Shown: positions 22,581 through 33,718 of the stretch, one piece after another | Layout of the letters: every line of letters begins with the position of its first letter | How positions within the stretch are numbered: the first letter of the stretch is position 1 | The notes under the pieces: model-generated | Databases searched by the model: none | Seen by the model: the letters and a program-made list of their open reading frames with translations, nothing else | Told to the model about the DNA's origin: nothing | Program-made: the position numbers and the translations under genes | Assembly: GCA_028554645.1 (NCBI GenBank) | Contig: JAQOOI010000079.1 | Location: 930,001-994,000, forward strand | Reading direction: 5' to 3' | DNA length: 64,000 nucleotides | DNA from: Omphalotus guepiniiformis | Taxonomy: Eukaryota > Basidiomycota > Agaricomycetes > Agaricales > Omphalotaceae

Positions 22581-24209
22581 ATGGGAATACACGAGCGCAA
22601 TAACAAAACAAGTACACCGAGCACGAAGATTATCTCTGCCCAAGACCATACTGGAGAAAAAATGACCTTTATCGCTCTACTATTCTGCCTTCACAACTTG
22701 ACCCACGAACGACGAGGGCACCTCCCGGCGCGTGAGTGCATACGATGTGAGCAACTCGAAGTAGCAAGAAAAGAGGACCAGAGGAGAAAGCAGGCGGAGA
22801 AGGATTTGGAAAGGCGGAGAAAGAAGCAGGAGAAGGAGAGAAAGAGGCAGGAGAAGGAGAGAAAGAAGCAGCAGAAGGAGAGAAGGAAAGAAATGCAGAG
22901 AATTGAGGATATTCAGGAGGTGGAGGTGGAGGAGGAGGAAGAGGAAGACGTGGAGGAGGATAGCCCAGATCCCCTTGACGGATTCGTGATGAAGCTGGAT
23001 AATGACAAGATCATTCAGCTTACGTGCGTACTCTTCCGCTCCCATGGAATCATCGGTCGGGGTACTATTGTCGCGGAGGCAAAGTGTCTTTGCGTCGGAA
23101 ACGCGTGTCAAGGTGGCTGCGACTGGAACAAGGTTAAGTTTGTCGTCAAGATCAGCTTCCAGAGCAAGTCGAGAGAGGCTGAGAACGACTTCATCAAGCG
23201 TGCTGTTGACATGGCGAAGGGGGAGCATGCATGGGTCAAGAAACATCTGCCAAATGTGATGCATGCGGAGATGCGAGACTGGGAAGCCGACTCGCCCATG
23301 CGCAAATTGGCAGAGTATTTCCCTACACAGGCCGGCCGTGAATACGAAGAGCGTACGATGCGAGTGATAGTTCAGCGGAAGCTATATTCCCTCAAGGACG
23401 TGGAGTCACCAGAGGAACTTGCACAGGTATTCTTCGATATCGTTCAATGTACGTGATGTTCTGTATTTCATCTTTTCTGAATTTGACATCTCCTCTTTCC
23501 AGGTCACCACTGGTTGTACAAGTATGCTGGCATTCTTCATCGCGACATTAGTTATAATAACATCATGTTTTGGTGCGACGATGACAACACTGTTCACGGC
23601 GTTCTGAACGACTTTGATCTCTCTTCATTAGTTGGCTCAACCGACCTGACTCAGCGTACGGGAACGCAACCATTCATGGCCTTTGACATTTTCGATCCTC
23701 GGTGGACGCGTGGTCATATGTATCGACACGACCTGGAGTCGCTATTCTATGTCATTCTATGTGTCGCGTGCCGCCATGACACGCCGTGGAGCCTGATTGA
23801 GGACTCTCCGTATCAGTTGTGGTTCACCGCTGAACCTGATCGAGTCTGGGACAACAAAGGAGCTCGAGTACTGCTCGGTTATAATTGGGTGCCTGAGACC
23901 ACGGAATATTTCGCTGGCTTTTATGAGTGGTTGGTGTCACTGCAATCGATGTTATCTCGTGGTTATAAGAAAAAACCGGAGCCGGACGAAGCAATTCTGA
24001 TGGGATATGACTATGAAACGTTGGGAGGACAAATCACCTATGAGGCTTTCTTATCCGCTATGTCACAGTTCGGGGACAAGACGCTAATCCTGCGCTCTGG
24101 CGCGAAGGACAAGCAGGACACGGATACCTCTGCCACGCCACCACAAGTGCTAGACCCCTCCAGTGCCTCTCGTCTTCAGAATTCCACAGAATTTAGTTCG
24201 ATCTGTTAA
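22581..24209 (+). CDS. FunK1 protein kinase copy 4, N-truncated form
   Basis: Short-form FunK1 kinase, exons 22581-23448 and 23503-24209. It opens MGIHERNNKTSTP like copy 3 and joins the common body at MTFIALLFCLHNL. The basic coiled coil is longer than in copy 3 (extra KKQEKERKRQ-type repeats), followed by a Val/Glu acidic run, GRGT loop, CLCVGNACQGGC insert, VVKIS, LHRDISYNNIMFW, NDFDLSS and YRHDLESLFYV. Other copies stop right after PPQVL (or its equivalent); here that stop is lost and translation continues 18 residues to SSIC before TAA. Orientation is opposite to copies 1-3. It appears intact. Confidence 0.88.
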
Positions 24210-24970
24210 ACATCTAGGAGCACTTTCCTTGTCTTCAGCTCTTTGGATTCTTGTATTGCTCCGCTATTGTTGCTTTCGTTGCTCTCGTCCCGCTCTGCAC
24301 ACTGTATCGATATCATTATTCATCTTAAAAGTTATTCACACTTGTATCTAGCATTACAGATATTTTACACCGAATATATTACTTTGCCTCGCACATGCCT
24401 CAGAAAACAATTCATTTGTTCAACCGCCTGCCTGACGTTAGAATACATAGCAGCTGGAGCACAACGAAGAGATGATATGCGTACATCGAATCCGTTAAGA
24501 TCTTCTGCAGGTATCCTCATTTCAACTTCACGAAACATCAAATTTGTCGGACGCCGAAGTAGTAGCATCACAATTTATTCCATAGGCTGCCAGTGGCGCA
24601 AGAGTAGCACAAGCGCTTATTGCTGTTGACGCGCAACGCCGCACCCCCTCTTTCAGTTCTTCGTTCCTCATCGTTCGACGCGGTGTCGAGTCTTTCTCTT
24701 CGCGTCTTTTGTCTTTGAAAGCCTTCCTTTACACCAATGAGACTTTGATTCAATGTCTTGATACCTTTCTGTGTGCTCTTTTCTGCCATGTCTGTATGCA
24801 AGCAATTGTCCTCAATGCTACTTGCTGTCTGGGAAGAGCTTTTGAAGACTCGACTAAAACTCTCAAACCAATTCTATGGCGTCACTACGAGCTGGACGGG
24901 GGCAAGCAAGAGAAAAGACCTAGGCGTTTTTAGTTGGATGTTGCTGTTGCTCTTGAACGCAGCAGAGATT
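24210..24970. repeat. Duplicated FunK1 3' flank (copy 4) with homoserine dehydrogenase trace
   Basis: Inverted version of the 13440-14299 segment. On the minus strand near 24515-24545 it encodes RIPAEDLNGFDV, matching HOM6 ADDLNGFDV (about 25 of 27 bases at the core). It again faces the kinase copy in convergent orientation. Confidence 0.65.
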
Positions 24971-25530
24971 GTGACTGTCAGGGCAGCCCGTGGAATGGGA
25001 GAGAGACGATTTCAATGATAGTCCATGCATTGTTAGATCGAGGACAGTGTTGTTCTTCTTTAAATCACGTAGGTCATACGTTCGTGTCGGAGTAGCTCTG
25101 AAATTCACTTGACAATATAGGTTCATGAGGTCGAGAAATCTGGAATATCTGCAATTGCTATCAATGGAGAGTCGTCGAAGGAAAAGAATGTTTGGAAGAT
25201 ATGTCGAAATGTTCTCATATTTCCTTAGACTAAGAGCAATTGCGCAATGCGGACAGATATCGCATTCCTACTACCGAGCTTATGCTGAACCAATGCAAAG
25301 GGAACAAAGTCCACATAATGACGAGTGTCATCTGCTTGTACAGCAGGGCGAGAATGAGACATTTCGACCGTCTTGAGTGAAGTGGGGGATCTCGTCCGCC
25401 TGCAGCTTTCTCTGCGTGCAAACTGCGCCATGTTCTCTCTCACATCATTGTGTTTCCCTGGAATCACATTCAAGCCTCCACATGCACGAGAGTCGTACTA
25501 TTCGGATTCAATATACAACCAACCCGAACA
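24971..25530. other. Intergenic region, no gene recognised
   Basis: Short frames only. No domain and no counterpart noticed elsewhere in the window. Confidence 0.4.
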
Positions 25531-25534
25531 AACC

Positions 25535-25605
25535 TTGTTTACGCTATAGTTGCTATTGCACGGGACACTCATGAACTTCACAAACTTCCTCCGATTCAAC
25601 CCCAC
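25535..25605. repeat. Short segment shared with cyclase-gene 3' flanks
   Basis: tttacgctatagttgctat and gcacgggacactcatgaact recur at 37855-37900 and, slightly diverged, at 43233-43275, in both cases just downstream of cyclase-family copies. Here no cyclase sequence precedes it, so it is a detached fragment. Confidence 0.6.
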
Positions 25606-25799
25606 ATCCTTACCCTCCTGCTCCGTCAACCTCACGCTCTATATCTGTTTCGTCACCTTTTATCTGAGTCGATTTCTCTTCGTTCCACTTCAACTTCATG
25701 CAGTCCTCAGTCACGTCTTTCTCTCTCTTTTGTTTGTATCAATCTCAAAGGCCTCTCACGCCCTCTCACCTCATGCCCTTCTACTGCCGAAATGATTCA

Positions 25800-28770
25800 T
25801 GATGCTCGTTCCCACTATTAGGGGTCCTGAAGCGGGGAGGGGAGCAGCTTGAAGATGGGAGATCGACTACGCTGGCGGGTATACAGGTTGAGTTTCATTA
25901 CGCAGATCGACCTGGCAATCCCAATTTACGGAGCTAGTTGTCCGTTTATACAGCTCGACAAACTCCATCAGATTCACAGATAAGGAAGGTATTTTGGGTC
26001 GAGGTTCAGTGCTCGATGGCGCTAGGTGCGTTGCAGGTACGCTGCAGTGCCTTTCCACAGTAAACTGAAGTGATATGTTTTAGGTTCACGTCGCACGAAT
26101 CAGGTTGGCTGGCACGAAAAATGTAGCGCCATGATCGTATTCGCTCCCTGGATGGCCTAGTGAACCTTACACTCCGAGCTCGTCCATTGGAATTCGGAGC
26201 AGCGAAAGATTTGTAGGAGAACAACTGATTCCCGGTGTCGCGACTAAAAGTGGTCTAGGCTTGAAATCATGCAGATTGAGAAAGATTTTGGTTGTTCAAA
26301 CATTGGAAACTGAACAATGAGGACTAGAGTTCACCCAGACTGCTAGTTGAAACATGAGAACACACTCAGTTACTCAAGCCTGAGTGTAGAGTTAGCTACA
26401 GTACATGATATGGTACTTAGCAACTGTGACCAATGGGATCATGGAGAGAGATACTAGTTTTGCCTCTCACTTTGTATTGGAGTACCAATGTTCCATGCTA
26501 AGTTGAGTTGGTCAGACCCACCCTCTAAAGACTAGAGACTCTCATGAGTGTTGTTTGATTGTAATCCAAGGGAATGATGGAAGTTACAATTCAATCTGAG
26601 AAACATCTAAGTCCACTGGACTACCTAACTCCAGCTGGTCTTGCTAACTCAGGTTGGCTGTAAAGACTGAATACTGAGAGTGCAGACAATCTTGTATTGT
26701 TCTGACCAGAGAAATATGTTGTACATTTGGTACTATGCTTAGGATGGTGTTACTACTTGTGAACCACCTTTGTCTGTTGGCTAAAGAGGAAAAATTCTCT
26801 AAGTCATTTCTGAAGAATGGAGTTAGATACTCAAGCTATCCTACCATGGAACTAGATGTTGATTCTGGAGTATCCCTCTGAAATGTAACATCTAACTGAG
26901 TGATACCCTGAACCCAGACACCCAAATAGGGAAGAATAAACGATTATTGGGACATAATACTGCCCATAGCTTGTTGCTAGAACCAGCTAAAAGGAGAAGT
27001 ACCTCCTGGAGACAAATCAGATGCAAGATCTGGCCAGATAGACACATGTGCTACTGTACAGCTTGTGGATGATAGTAACAACGGAGTAGGGTCTAGATGA
27101 CCTCTGAAACGAAGAAATAACCACTGGATATGCTAGGAACCTCACCAGCAGCCCCAGTTAGGAAATCCAAAGGAGTTGCAAATTTCAAAATCATAAAAGA
27201 TGTTGTCATATGGCACCATTCTGGACTGATATTGCGTGCTGTACACCCTGGTTAGATACCCTGGACTTGATTGCCAAGCCACTATATGGACAAAGCGATT
27301 TTTATAACAATTTTTATACCCAAGATACCTATACATGACAGTATCTAACTGAAAAATACCTACAAAAATACCTAAAAAGACACCAATCCCTGCTCAATTA
27401 GTCTTTCTGTTATCTATTCTATTTACTCTGCTCAGATTCCCTTACATTTTCGAGATTTACTATATTTATTTCCTGACCTGTATATAAGAACTACCTACTT
27501 GTAGATATTTTTCCTTAAGTTAGGACTGCCTAGGCTCACTACCAAAGCAGAACTTCTTCTAGACGAAAATTGCCTGGCTCTTAGGAGTTCAGTTATAGAG
27601 AAATATACCAGTTGTGCAAACTTCTGTAAAGTCCCTTGTGGCAAACCTTGAGAGAGATACTGAAACTGTTGCTGTCCCTGCTGTTCTGTCTGTGCTGTTC
27701 TGCCTGCTGAAACTGTTGCTGCTACTGTTCTGATTGATACTGTCACTGTTTGGACCATTGGATCGAGTTGCCCACTCTGATTATTGCCCTGAACCATCCC
27801 CTGAACCCCTGAGAAACTAGTTGCCCTCTGTCTTGAACCTGTGTTTTTGAGTTGCCCTGTCACTTATACCCTGTTCAGAGCGGACTGCAGACACTTGCTA
27901 GCTCAGTATTGAGTTCGATTGTCGAGTTTAACTGTGCGGAACCTTTGACAACGCCAGCCACACCTCCACAAACCCCCTAGAATTGAGTTAGAGGTTGTTT
28001 CTTGAGACTCCCTCTCAGTCAAATTCTTGCACAATACCGGTGAGTTGTTGTTCTTCTTCCGTTGTGCGTGAAATTGATCATGTCTGTAGGGGTTCCTATG
28101 TGATATAATTTAATCCGTTCTTGCGCCTATGCTCCATATATTGCCTTCATTTACCGGTGTGTATCGTCTTTTGTCGTTCAGGAACAAATCATGAGTGGTT
28201 GATGTGTCCTTGCGCTTCCTTCTCCAGGACTGTCGGCCTCTGGGCTCCTGTTTCCATCTTTTCCAATAGCCTTTGAAATGGACTGTTGTATTATGCACTC
28301 ATCACTTATCAACCACTCCCCGGGTAGTCGTCTGCAGACTGAATTGACGATGCTTAGCTAGCGACTCCCGACGTGTTCCTCTACGGCTGGCGTATAAGTT
28401 CTGTATTTTGAACCATCGGAACCAATCCTTTCAGTACTTGAATCTCGTCGAGGTCAGGTTCGAACCGAGCTGTCTTGTACAGCGGCTCAGTGTTCAAGAT
28501 TCTCATCGAGCCCAGAATACAGGTATAGCTGCGTGCAGTACATTGGTACGTGGGACCATTGCTTCTATTATTCCATGTCTGTTTCACGGGCTAAGATAGA
28601 CTCATAACATCACCAATGCTTTGGATCAAAGTTTCTCCCCTGCACCTGGTACTGCTCTCACCCAAATCACTTCGTCAATGTACTCATTCTCGTGTATCCA
28701 GATGCTTTGCTCTGGGATTTCCAGAGGGGATAGAAACACCTGATTTCTCCTGAATCTCCGTTCTTTCTTC
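25800..28770. repeat. Right arm of inverted duplication, split by an insertion
   Basis: Counterpart of 18620-19960 in reverse orientation. Matching parts are 25800-26231 and about 28043-28770; between them lies about 1.8 kb absent from the left arm. The corresponding uninterrupted site in the left arm is near 19470 (acaactcactga). Confidence 0.65.
26238..28036 (-). mobile_element. CpG-poor decayed insertion, mobile-element-like
   Basis: This block is missing from the other arm of the inverted duplication, so it was inserted or lost. The six bases ccggtg stand at both edges (26232-26237 and 28037-28042), a possible target-site duplication. CpG is very scarce from about 26260 to 27890 compared with neighbouring DNA. 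A minus-strand frame runs from about 27180 to 26940 (for example GHLDPTPLLLSSTSC, VSIWPDLASDLSPGGTSPF) broken by TAG/TAA/TGA where CAG, CAA or CGA would be expected. A Gln-rich open frame lies at 27863-27495. No long terminal repeats, terminal inverted repeats or named domain could be found, so the element class is unknown. Confidence 0.5.
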
Positions 28771-28799
28771 GACCACATCATCGGCGACAACGTGCGTAG

Positions 28800-29150
28800 C
28801 AGTACAACATTAATAATGTCCGAGGGTTATTCAGCTATAGATAGCTACTCACGTTGCTTTGTCCATTTGAGAGCAGCCGTTGGAGGTCGTGATTCTCACT
28901 CACTCTGGTTTTTTTGTGAGAAACCTAGTGTACTAAATAATGCTAAATTTGGTAAGAACACAGTAACAATGCAACTTTTGAGCCGAGTTCCAGCAAATCC
29001 ACGAAGGACCACTCTCAGTGAATACTTCAAGTGGCGATAACAATGCCATACGATCACGTGATTCTCACGTGATATGTGGCCCGATTGTGCAAACACAGAT
29101 TTAAAACGCAAACAGGCGTCAGCGTTAGAAACACAACTTGATTTCTTACC
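28800..29150. repeat. Duplicated 5' flank of full-length FunK1 genes (copy 5)
   Basis: Reverse-complement match to 11300-11640 and 41650-41990: shared text includes atagatagctactca, tggaggtcgtgattctcactcact, gagaaacctagtgtacta and aaatttggtaagaac-like sequence, then the CACGTG palindrome and the ATG. It contains the copy 5 promoter. Confidence 0.7.
29055..29071. promoter_or_regulatory. Paired CACGTG palindrome upstream of FunK1 copy 5
   Basis: cacgtgattctcacgtg, 97 bases upstream of the ATG at 29168; identical architecture to copies 1 and 6. Confidence 0.55.
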
Positions 29151-29167
29151 ACCATTTCTCCACCACT

Positions 29168-32140
29168 ATGGTCAACACTCCTTCCACACCTCAGCGAAAT
29201 ACTCTCCCTGACCACCATGTCTCTATTCATAGCACTCCTTCGAGCCAAATGGCGTCTAGCTTCTTAAACAACAACCAACACGAACCGGAGAAAGTAAAGG
29301 TCGACAATCTGAATGCATACCTCACGGAAGACGTCAATGATCGAAAGCTTATTCCATTCGAAGCATTTCTTGAAGTGATACTTCATATTCCGCATGACTG
29401 GGAGACGCAGTGGGCCGGGAAACTTGAAGCTGTCAGATCAGAGATCGCACATCCACTTCGGGATTATGTCGATGTTTGCGACGACAGAAATAGCACTGAG
29501 AGGGAACTTTACGAGGCGTTCGTTTGTCTGTGTAACCAGGCAATGAGCGCGATGAAGACACCGTTACCCAATATAATCGTTTACCAACAAGATCCCTACA
29601 AGATTCGTGGTCCCACTGTAGCTGCAAGGTCTCCAGACCTTGGTGTCATTGAGTCGTCCCTTCTGCAGAAAATTCTAAAGAGTTTCAAGAAGAAGTTTCC
29701 GTACTACTCTCGTAAAGATTTCGGGGATCGCCACATCACTTGGGGGGATTTGCAGCATTTTATCGAAGTGAAGCACACTGGCGGGTCAGCGCTGGAGCGT
29801 GGAGTTCCAAAAGGCAAGTAATGATCTATCTCTGCTCTTCAACTTCTTAATAGGTCCCGCAGATAATAAGGGGCGGCGGGCGGCGAAGATGAGTCGGACT
29901 TTGAAGAAGGGGAATCGGGAGAATAACACAGGTTTGCCTTCAGCGCGTCGATATATTTCGCTTTGCTTACCGATTTTCCATGCATAGAGATGTTGCAACC
30001 CGTGTCCGAGAGCGGTCACCCCAGTCATCCCATGAATTTGAGGCCAAGGAAGCTGCTTGGCTCTAGAGGTATGTTGTTCTCTCAATGCATCGCGCTTAAT
30101 GAAGAGTAATTCTATATTCTGCCAGGTCTTCCTGCGAGAAGAGTGGCAAGTGCAGAGACAGACTCAAAAGGGAAGCGCGCGATGGCCAAACTTTTTGGAA
30201 AGGCGTCGGGTGGAAAGTCTCCGAGTCACCCGGAATACACACCGGACGTGGCTTCAGGTATGTGATCACACTCGACGGACTGACTTACGAATAACCACTC
30301 TTTTCGGCAGCTACTGAGAAATTAGGGAAGCTGAATATCGCATCTGAGCCGCTTGGCGCGAAAAGGGCCGCCCCGAATGGTAGATCCGTCGAACAACCAT
30401 CGACAGGCAAAAGACTGAAGAACGGGTTGAACGGACTCAAAAAGTTGATTGTCGATGTTGCCCTCCAATGCGCTGGATATGGATTAGAGCTTCTCTCGAA
30501 CGGGCTCCTGCGAAGCCATGCGATTGGTATGCTCGTCGACGACAAAGAGGTTCAATTGATGTACTACGACCACTCTAAGATCGTCGTCTCGGAGCCTCTC
30601 GACATATCGGAGAACCCAACGACCTTCATCGCTCTACTATTGTGTCTTCACAATCTGACCCCCACACAACGAGGCCACCTTCAAGCACGTCCGTGCACAC
30701 GATCTGAGCAAGTCGAAGTGACAAAGAGAGACGTTCAGAGGACAAAGCAGGTGGAGTTGAAGAAGAAGGACCTAAAAAGGCGGAGAAAAGAGCTGAAGGC
30801 GGAGAGAAAGAGGAAGGAGAAGGAGAGACAGAAGGAAATGCAAAGAAATGAGGACATTCAGAATCAGCAGGAGGAAGAGGAGGAGGAGGAGGAGGAAGAA
30901 GAAGACGTGGAGGAGGATAACCCAGATCCCCTTGATGGATTCGTGATGAAGCTGGATAATGGCAAGATCATTCAGTTTACACACGTACTCTTTCGCTCCC
31001 ATGGAATCATCGGTCGGGGTACTATTGTCGCGGAGGCGAAGTGTCTTTGCGTAGGAAAGGGTTGTAAAGGTGGCTGCGACTGGAACAAGGATACCTTTGT
31101 TGTCAAGATCAGCTTCCCGAGCAAGTCGAGAGAGGCTGAGAACGTCCTCATCAAGCGTGCTGTTGACATGGCGAAGGGGGAGCATGCGTGGGTTACGAAA
31201 CACCTGCCGAATGTGATGCATGCAGAGACGCAAGACTGGGAAGCCGACTCGCCCATGCACAAATTGGCAGCATATTTCCCTACACCCCCTGAGGGCGGCA
31301 GTGAATATGAAGAGCGTACAATGCGAGTGATGGTTCAGCGGAAGCTATATTCCCTCGACAATGTGAAGTCACCAGAGGAACTTGCGCAGGTATTCTTCGA
31401 TATCATCCAATGTACGTGATGCTTTCGCGCTTCGTCCTTTCTATGTTTGACATTTTTTCCTTCCAGGTCACTACTGGTTGTACAAGTATCCTGGCATTCT
31501 TCATCGCGACATCAGTTACAATAACATCATGTTCTGGCGCGACGATGACAACGCTATTCACGGTGTTCTGAACGACTTTGATCTCTCTTCATTAGTTAGC
31601 TCGACGGACGGGCCGACTTCGAAGCAGCGTACTGGGACGCGACCATTTGTGGCCTATGACATATTCAATTCTAAGTGGACTCGTGGTCATATGTATCGAC
31701 ACGACCTGGAATCGCTCTTCTATGTCATGTTGTGTGTTGCGTGCCGCCATGACGCGCCGTGGAGCCTGATTGAGGACCCTCCGTATCAGTTGTGGTTCAT
31801 CGCCCCACCGTCTCAAGTAATGGGCGACAAAGGAACTCTGATCCTCGCGATTGACTGGGTGCCTGAAACTACAGAATACTTCGCTGGCTTTTACGAGTGG
31901 TTGGTGTCACTGCGATTGACATTATCTCGTGGTTATAAGAGACGACCCGAGTCGGACGAAGCAATTCTATTGGGATATGACTATGACTATGAAACGTTGG
32001 GAGGACACATCACCTATGAGGCTTTCTTATCCGCTATGTCACACTTCGGGGGCAAGACGCTAATCCTGCGCTCTGGCGTGCAGGACAAACAGGACACGGA
32101 TACCTCTGCCACACCAGCCACACCACCACACGTGCTGTAG
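29168..32140 (+). CDS. FunK1 protein kinase, full-length copy 5
   Basis: Best-defined member. Six exons (29168-29813, 29854-29931, 29988-30068, 30126-30257, 30311-31411, 31467-32140) sum to exactly 904 codons. Residues 1-215 hold the N-terminal FunK1 region (FEAFLEVILHIPHDWETQW, WGDLQHFIEVKH); a basic linker follows with MNLRPRKLLGSRG and LFGKASGGKSPS; then GLNGLKKLIVDVALQ, MLVDDKEVQLMYYDHS and NPTTFIALLLCLHNL. A basic coiled coil and 11 consecutive Glu precede the GRGT loop, CLCVGKGCKGGC, VVKIS, LHRDISYNNIMFW, NDFDLSS and YRHDLESLFYV. The first intron uses a GC donor (g|gcaagt) and is only 40 bases. HOM6 lies convergent, 295 bases away. Intact; substrate unknown. Confidence 0.94.
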
Positions 32141-32435
32141 CAGAAGGTTACACTCTAGTGTGTGCCTCTCGTCTACAGAATTTAGTTCCATCTGTTAAAC
32201 ATCTACATTACTTTATTTCCTTGTTCTTCTTATCTCAGCTTTTTCGATTGTTCTGCTTTCGTTGCTTTCGCTGCTCTCGCCCCGCTCTCATCGCTGTATC
32301 ACTATTCATTTCGTTCTTACACTTGTAGCATTACAGATACCTTACCATTGAATACCATTGGAAATTCGTTGCAATCAACTGCCTGCTTGATATTCTCTTA
32401 GATACACACATACTTAGTTTACAGAATACATTCGT
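32141..32435. repeat. 3' flank of FunK1 copy 5, shared with copy 6
   Basis: The segment ctgtatcactattcatttcg, ttacagataccttaccattgaat and caatcaactgcctgcttgat recurs inverted at about 38400-38520 behind copy 6. It runs directly into the HOM6 3' end. Confidence 0.65.
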
Positions 32436-33718
32436 CTATATCAATTTGAGAAGATCACCCAGTACACCCATCGCAGTAACCGCAGCACCAGCGCCAGCAC
32501 CTTGTACGATCAGGGGTCTCGGACTGTATCTCTCTGTATGGAACATGATGATGATGTCCGATCCGCCTAAAGACGTTGCAAAGGGATGACTGGTTGGATA
32601 CCTGGATGTGACACACTTAGCCGGGATAGAATGACAGGCAAATCCAATGGACGCTTACTTCTCGAGTCCAGCTTTGACCTCCCCTTTCACAGGATCAACA
32701 ACCCCAACGAACCGTAAAACTTTACCCTCCGCGCTCGCCTCCTTGCGCAGCTTGTCAAAATCGGCATCGAATTCCGGTAGACGGGAGATGAATTCGTCAC
32801 CCGTAGGGATGCCTTCGAGAGCCGCCGGAATAAGAGAAGTGGTTTGCACGGAAGCAAAGGATTGTAGGGAAGGAAGGGATGTTGGGGAGGAAGATGAAGG
32901 GGATAGAGAGATGGTACGGCATAAGATGGTGAGCTTGCGGGCTACATCGAATCCATTAAGATCATCTGCGGGATGGGGTTCCTTCAAAATGTCAGTAACA
33001 AGCATTCAGAATTATCAGTAGTAACGTACTGTGTATCCCTTTTCGCGAGCAATGCTAACAACAGAAGAAAAACTGGGACCATCCGAAGAACCAGTAGAAA
33101 ACTCGTTGAAGATGTAGCTCATTGTGCCGGAGAAAACACCTTCAATCTTGTTGATCTGTAGACTTTTCATTAGCGAAAACCTCTGGTAGCTGCAGTAACA
33201 CTTGCCTTATCCCCTGTTGCCACTAATTCTTTCAAGGTTGAGATGACAGGAAGACCAGCACCGACGGTAGATTCGTTAAGGAAACGAGCCCCGCTCTCCT
33301 TGCTCGCACTCAAGATCTTCTCATATAGACCCAAATCGCCAGAATACGCCTTCTTATTGGGTGTAATGACATTGATCCCGGATTTGAGCCACACAGGGTA
33401 CATAGCTGCTACATCATCAGAGGAAGTATTATCGATGAGAGCAACTCGAGTTGAGGTAGATATAAGTCGCGACAAGTTTTTAGTGAGAACATCGAGATCT
33501 GGCTCCTCAGATGACTCGGAGAGGATTGTTTTCCATGTCCCCGTAGATTTTATGGGATCTTGAGGCGTAAAAACAGTACGCGAAGATGAGGTTAGAGAAA
33601 TGAGTCGAAAAGGGGACGATTCCGGAGGTATCGAAAGGAGTTGATTGATGAATTCAGACCCGACGAGACCGACGCCGACCACGGCGACGAGCGTTTGAGA
33701 CGACGATGCAGACGACAT
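32436..33718 (-). CDS. HOM6: Homoserine dehydrogenase
   Basis: NAD(P)-dependent homoserine dehydrogenase, which reduces aspartate-semialdehyde to homoserine on the way to threonine and methionine. Four exons (33718-33206, 33155-33030, 32981-32659, 32601-32436) give 375 residues, close to fungal Hom6. The N-terminus LVAVVGVGLVGSEFINQLL is the Rossmann GxGxxG motif. Then VITPNKKAYSG and FLNESTVGAGLPVISTLKEL follow, with INKIEGVFSGTMSYIFN in exon 2 and EPHPADDLNGFDVARKL in exon 3 (catalytic region), ending IIMFHTERY and VTAMGVLGDLLKLI. The first intron uses a GC donor (aag|gcaagtg). Pieces of this gene recur beside FunK1 copies 3, 4 and 6. Intact. Confidence 0.96.

Noticed and set aside
26238..28036. 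LTR retrotransposon
   Set aside because: I compared both ends for matching long terminal repeats and found none, and no pol domain is readable; only a generic decayed insertion is supported.
28381..28587. Minus-strand frame (ILGSMRILNTEPLYK...) as a possible gene
   Set aside because: The counterpart in the other arm of the inverted repeat (about 18960-19090) is frame-broken, and neither shows splice sites or a known domain; treated as part of the repeat.
32647..33021. 124-residue plus-strand frame over the homoserine dehydrogenase gene
   Set aside because: Shadow of HOM6 exon 3, whose minus-strand reading is a clear enzyme match.
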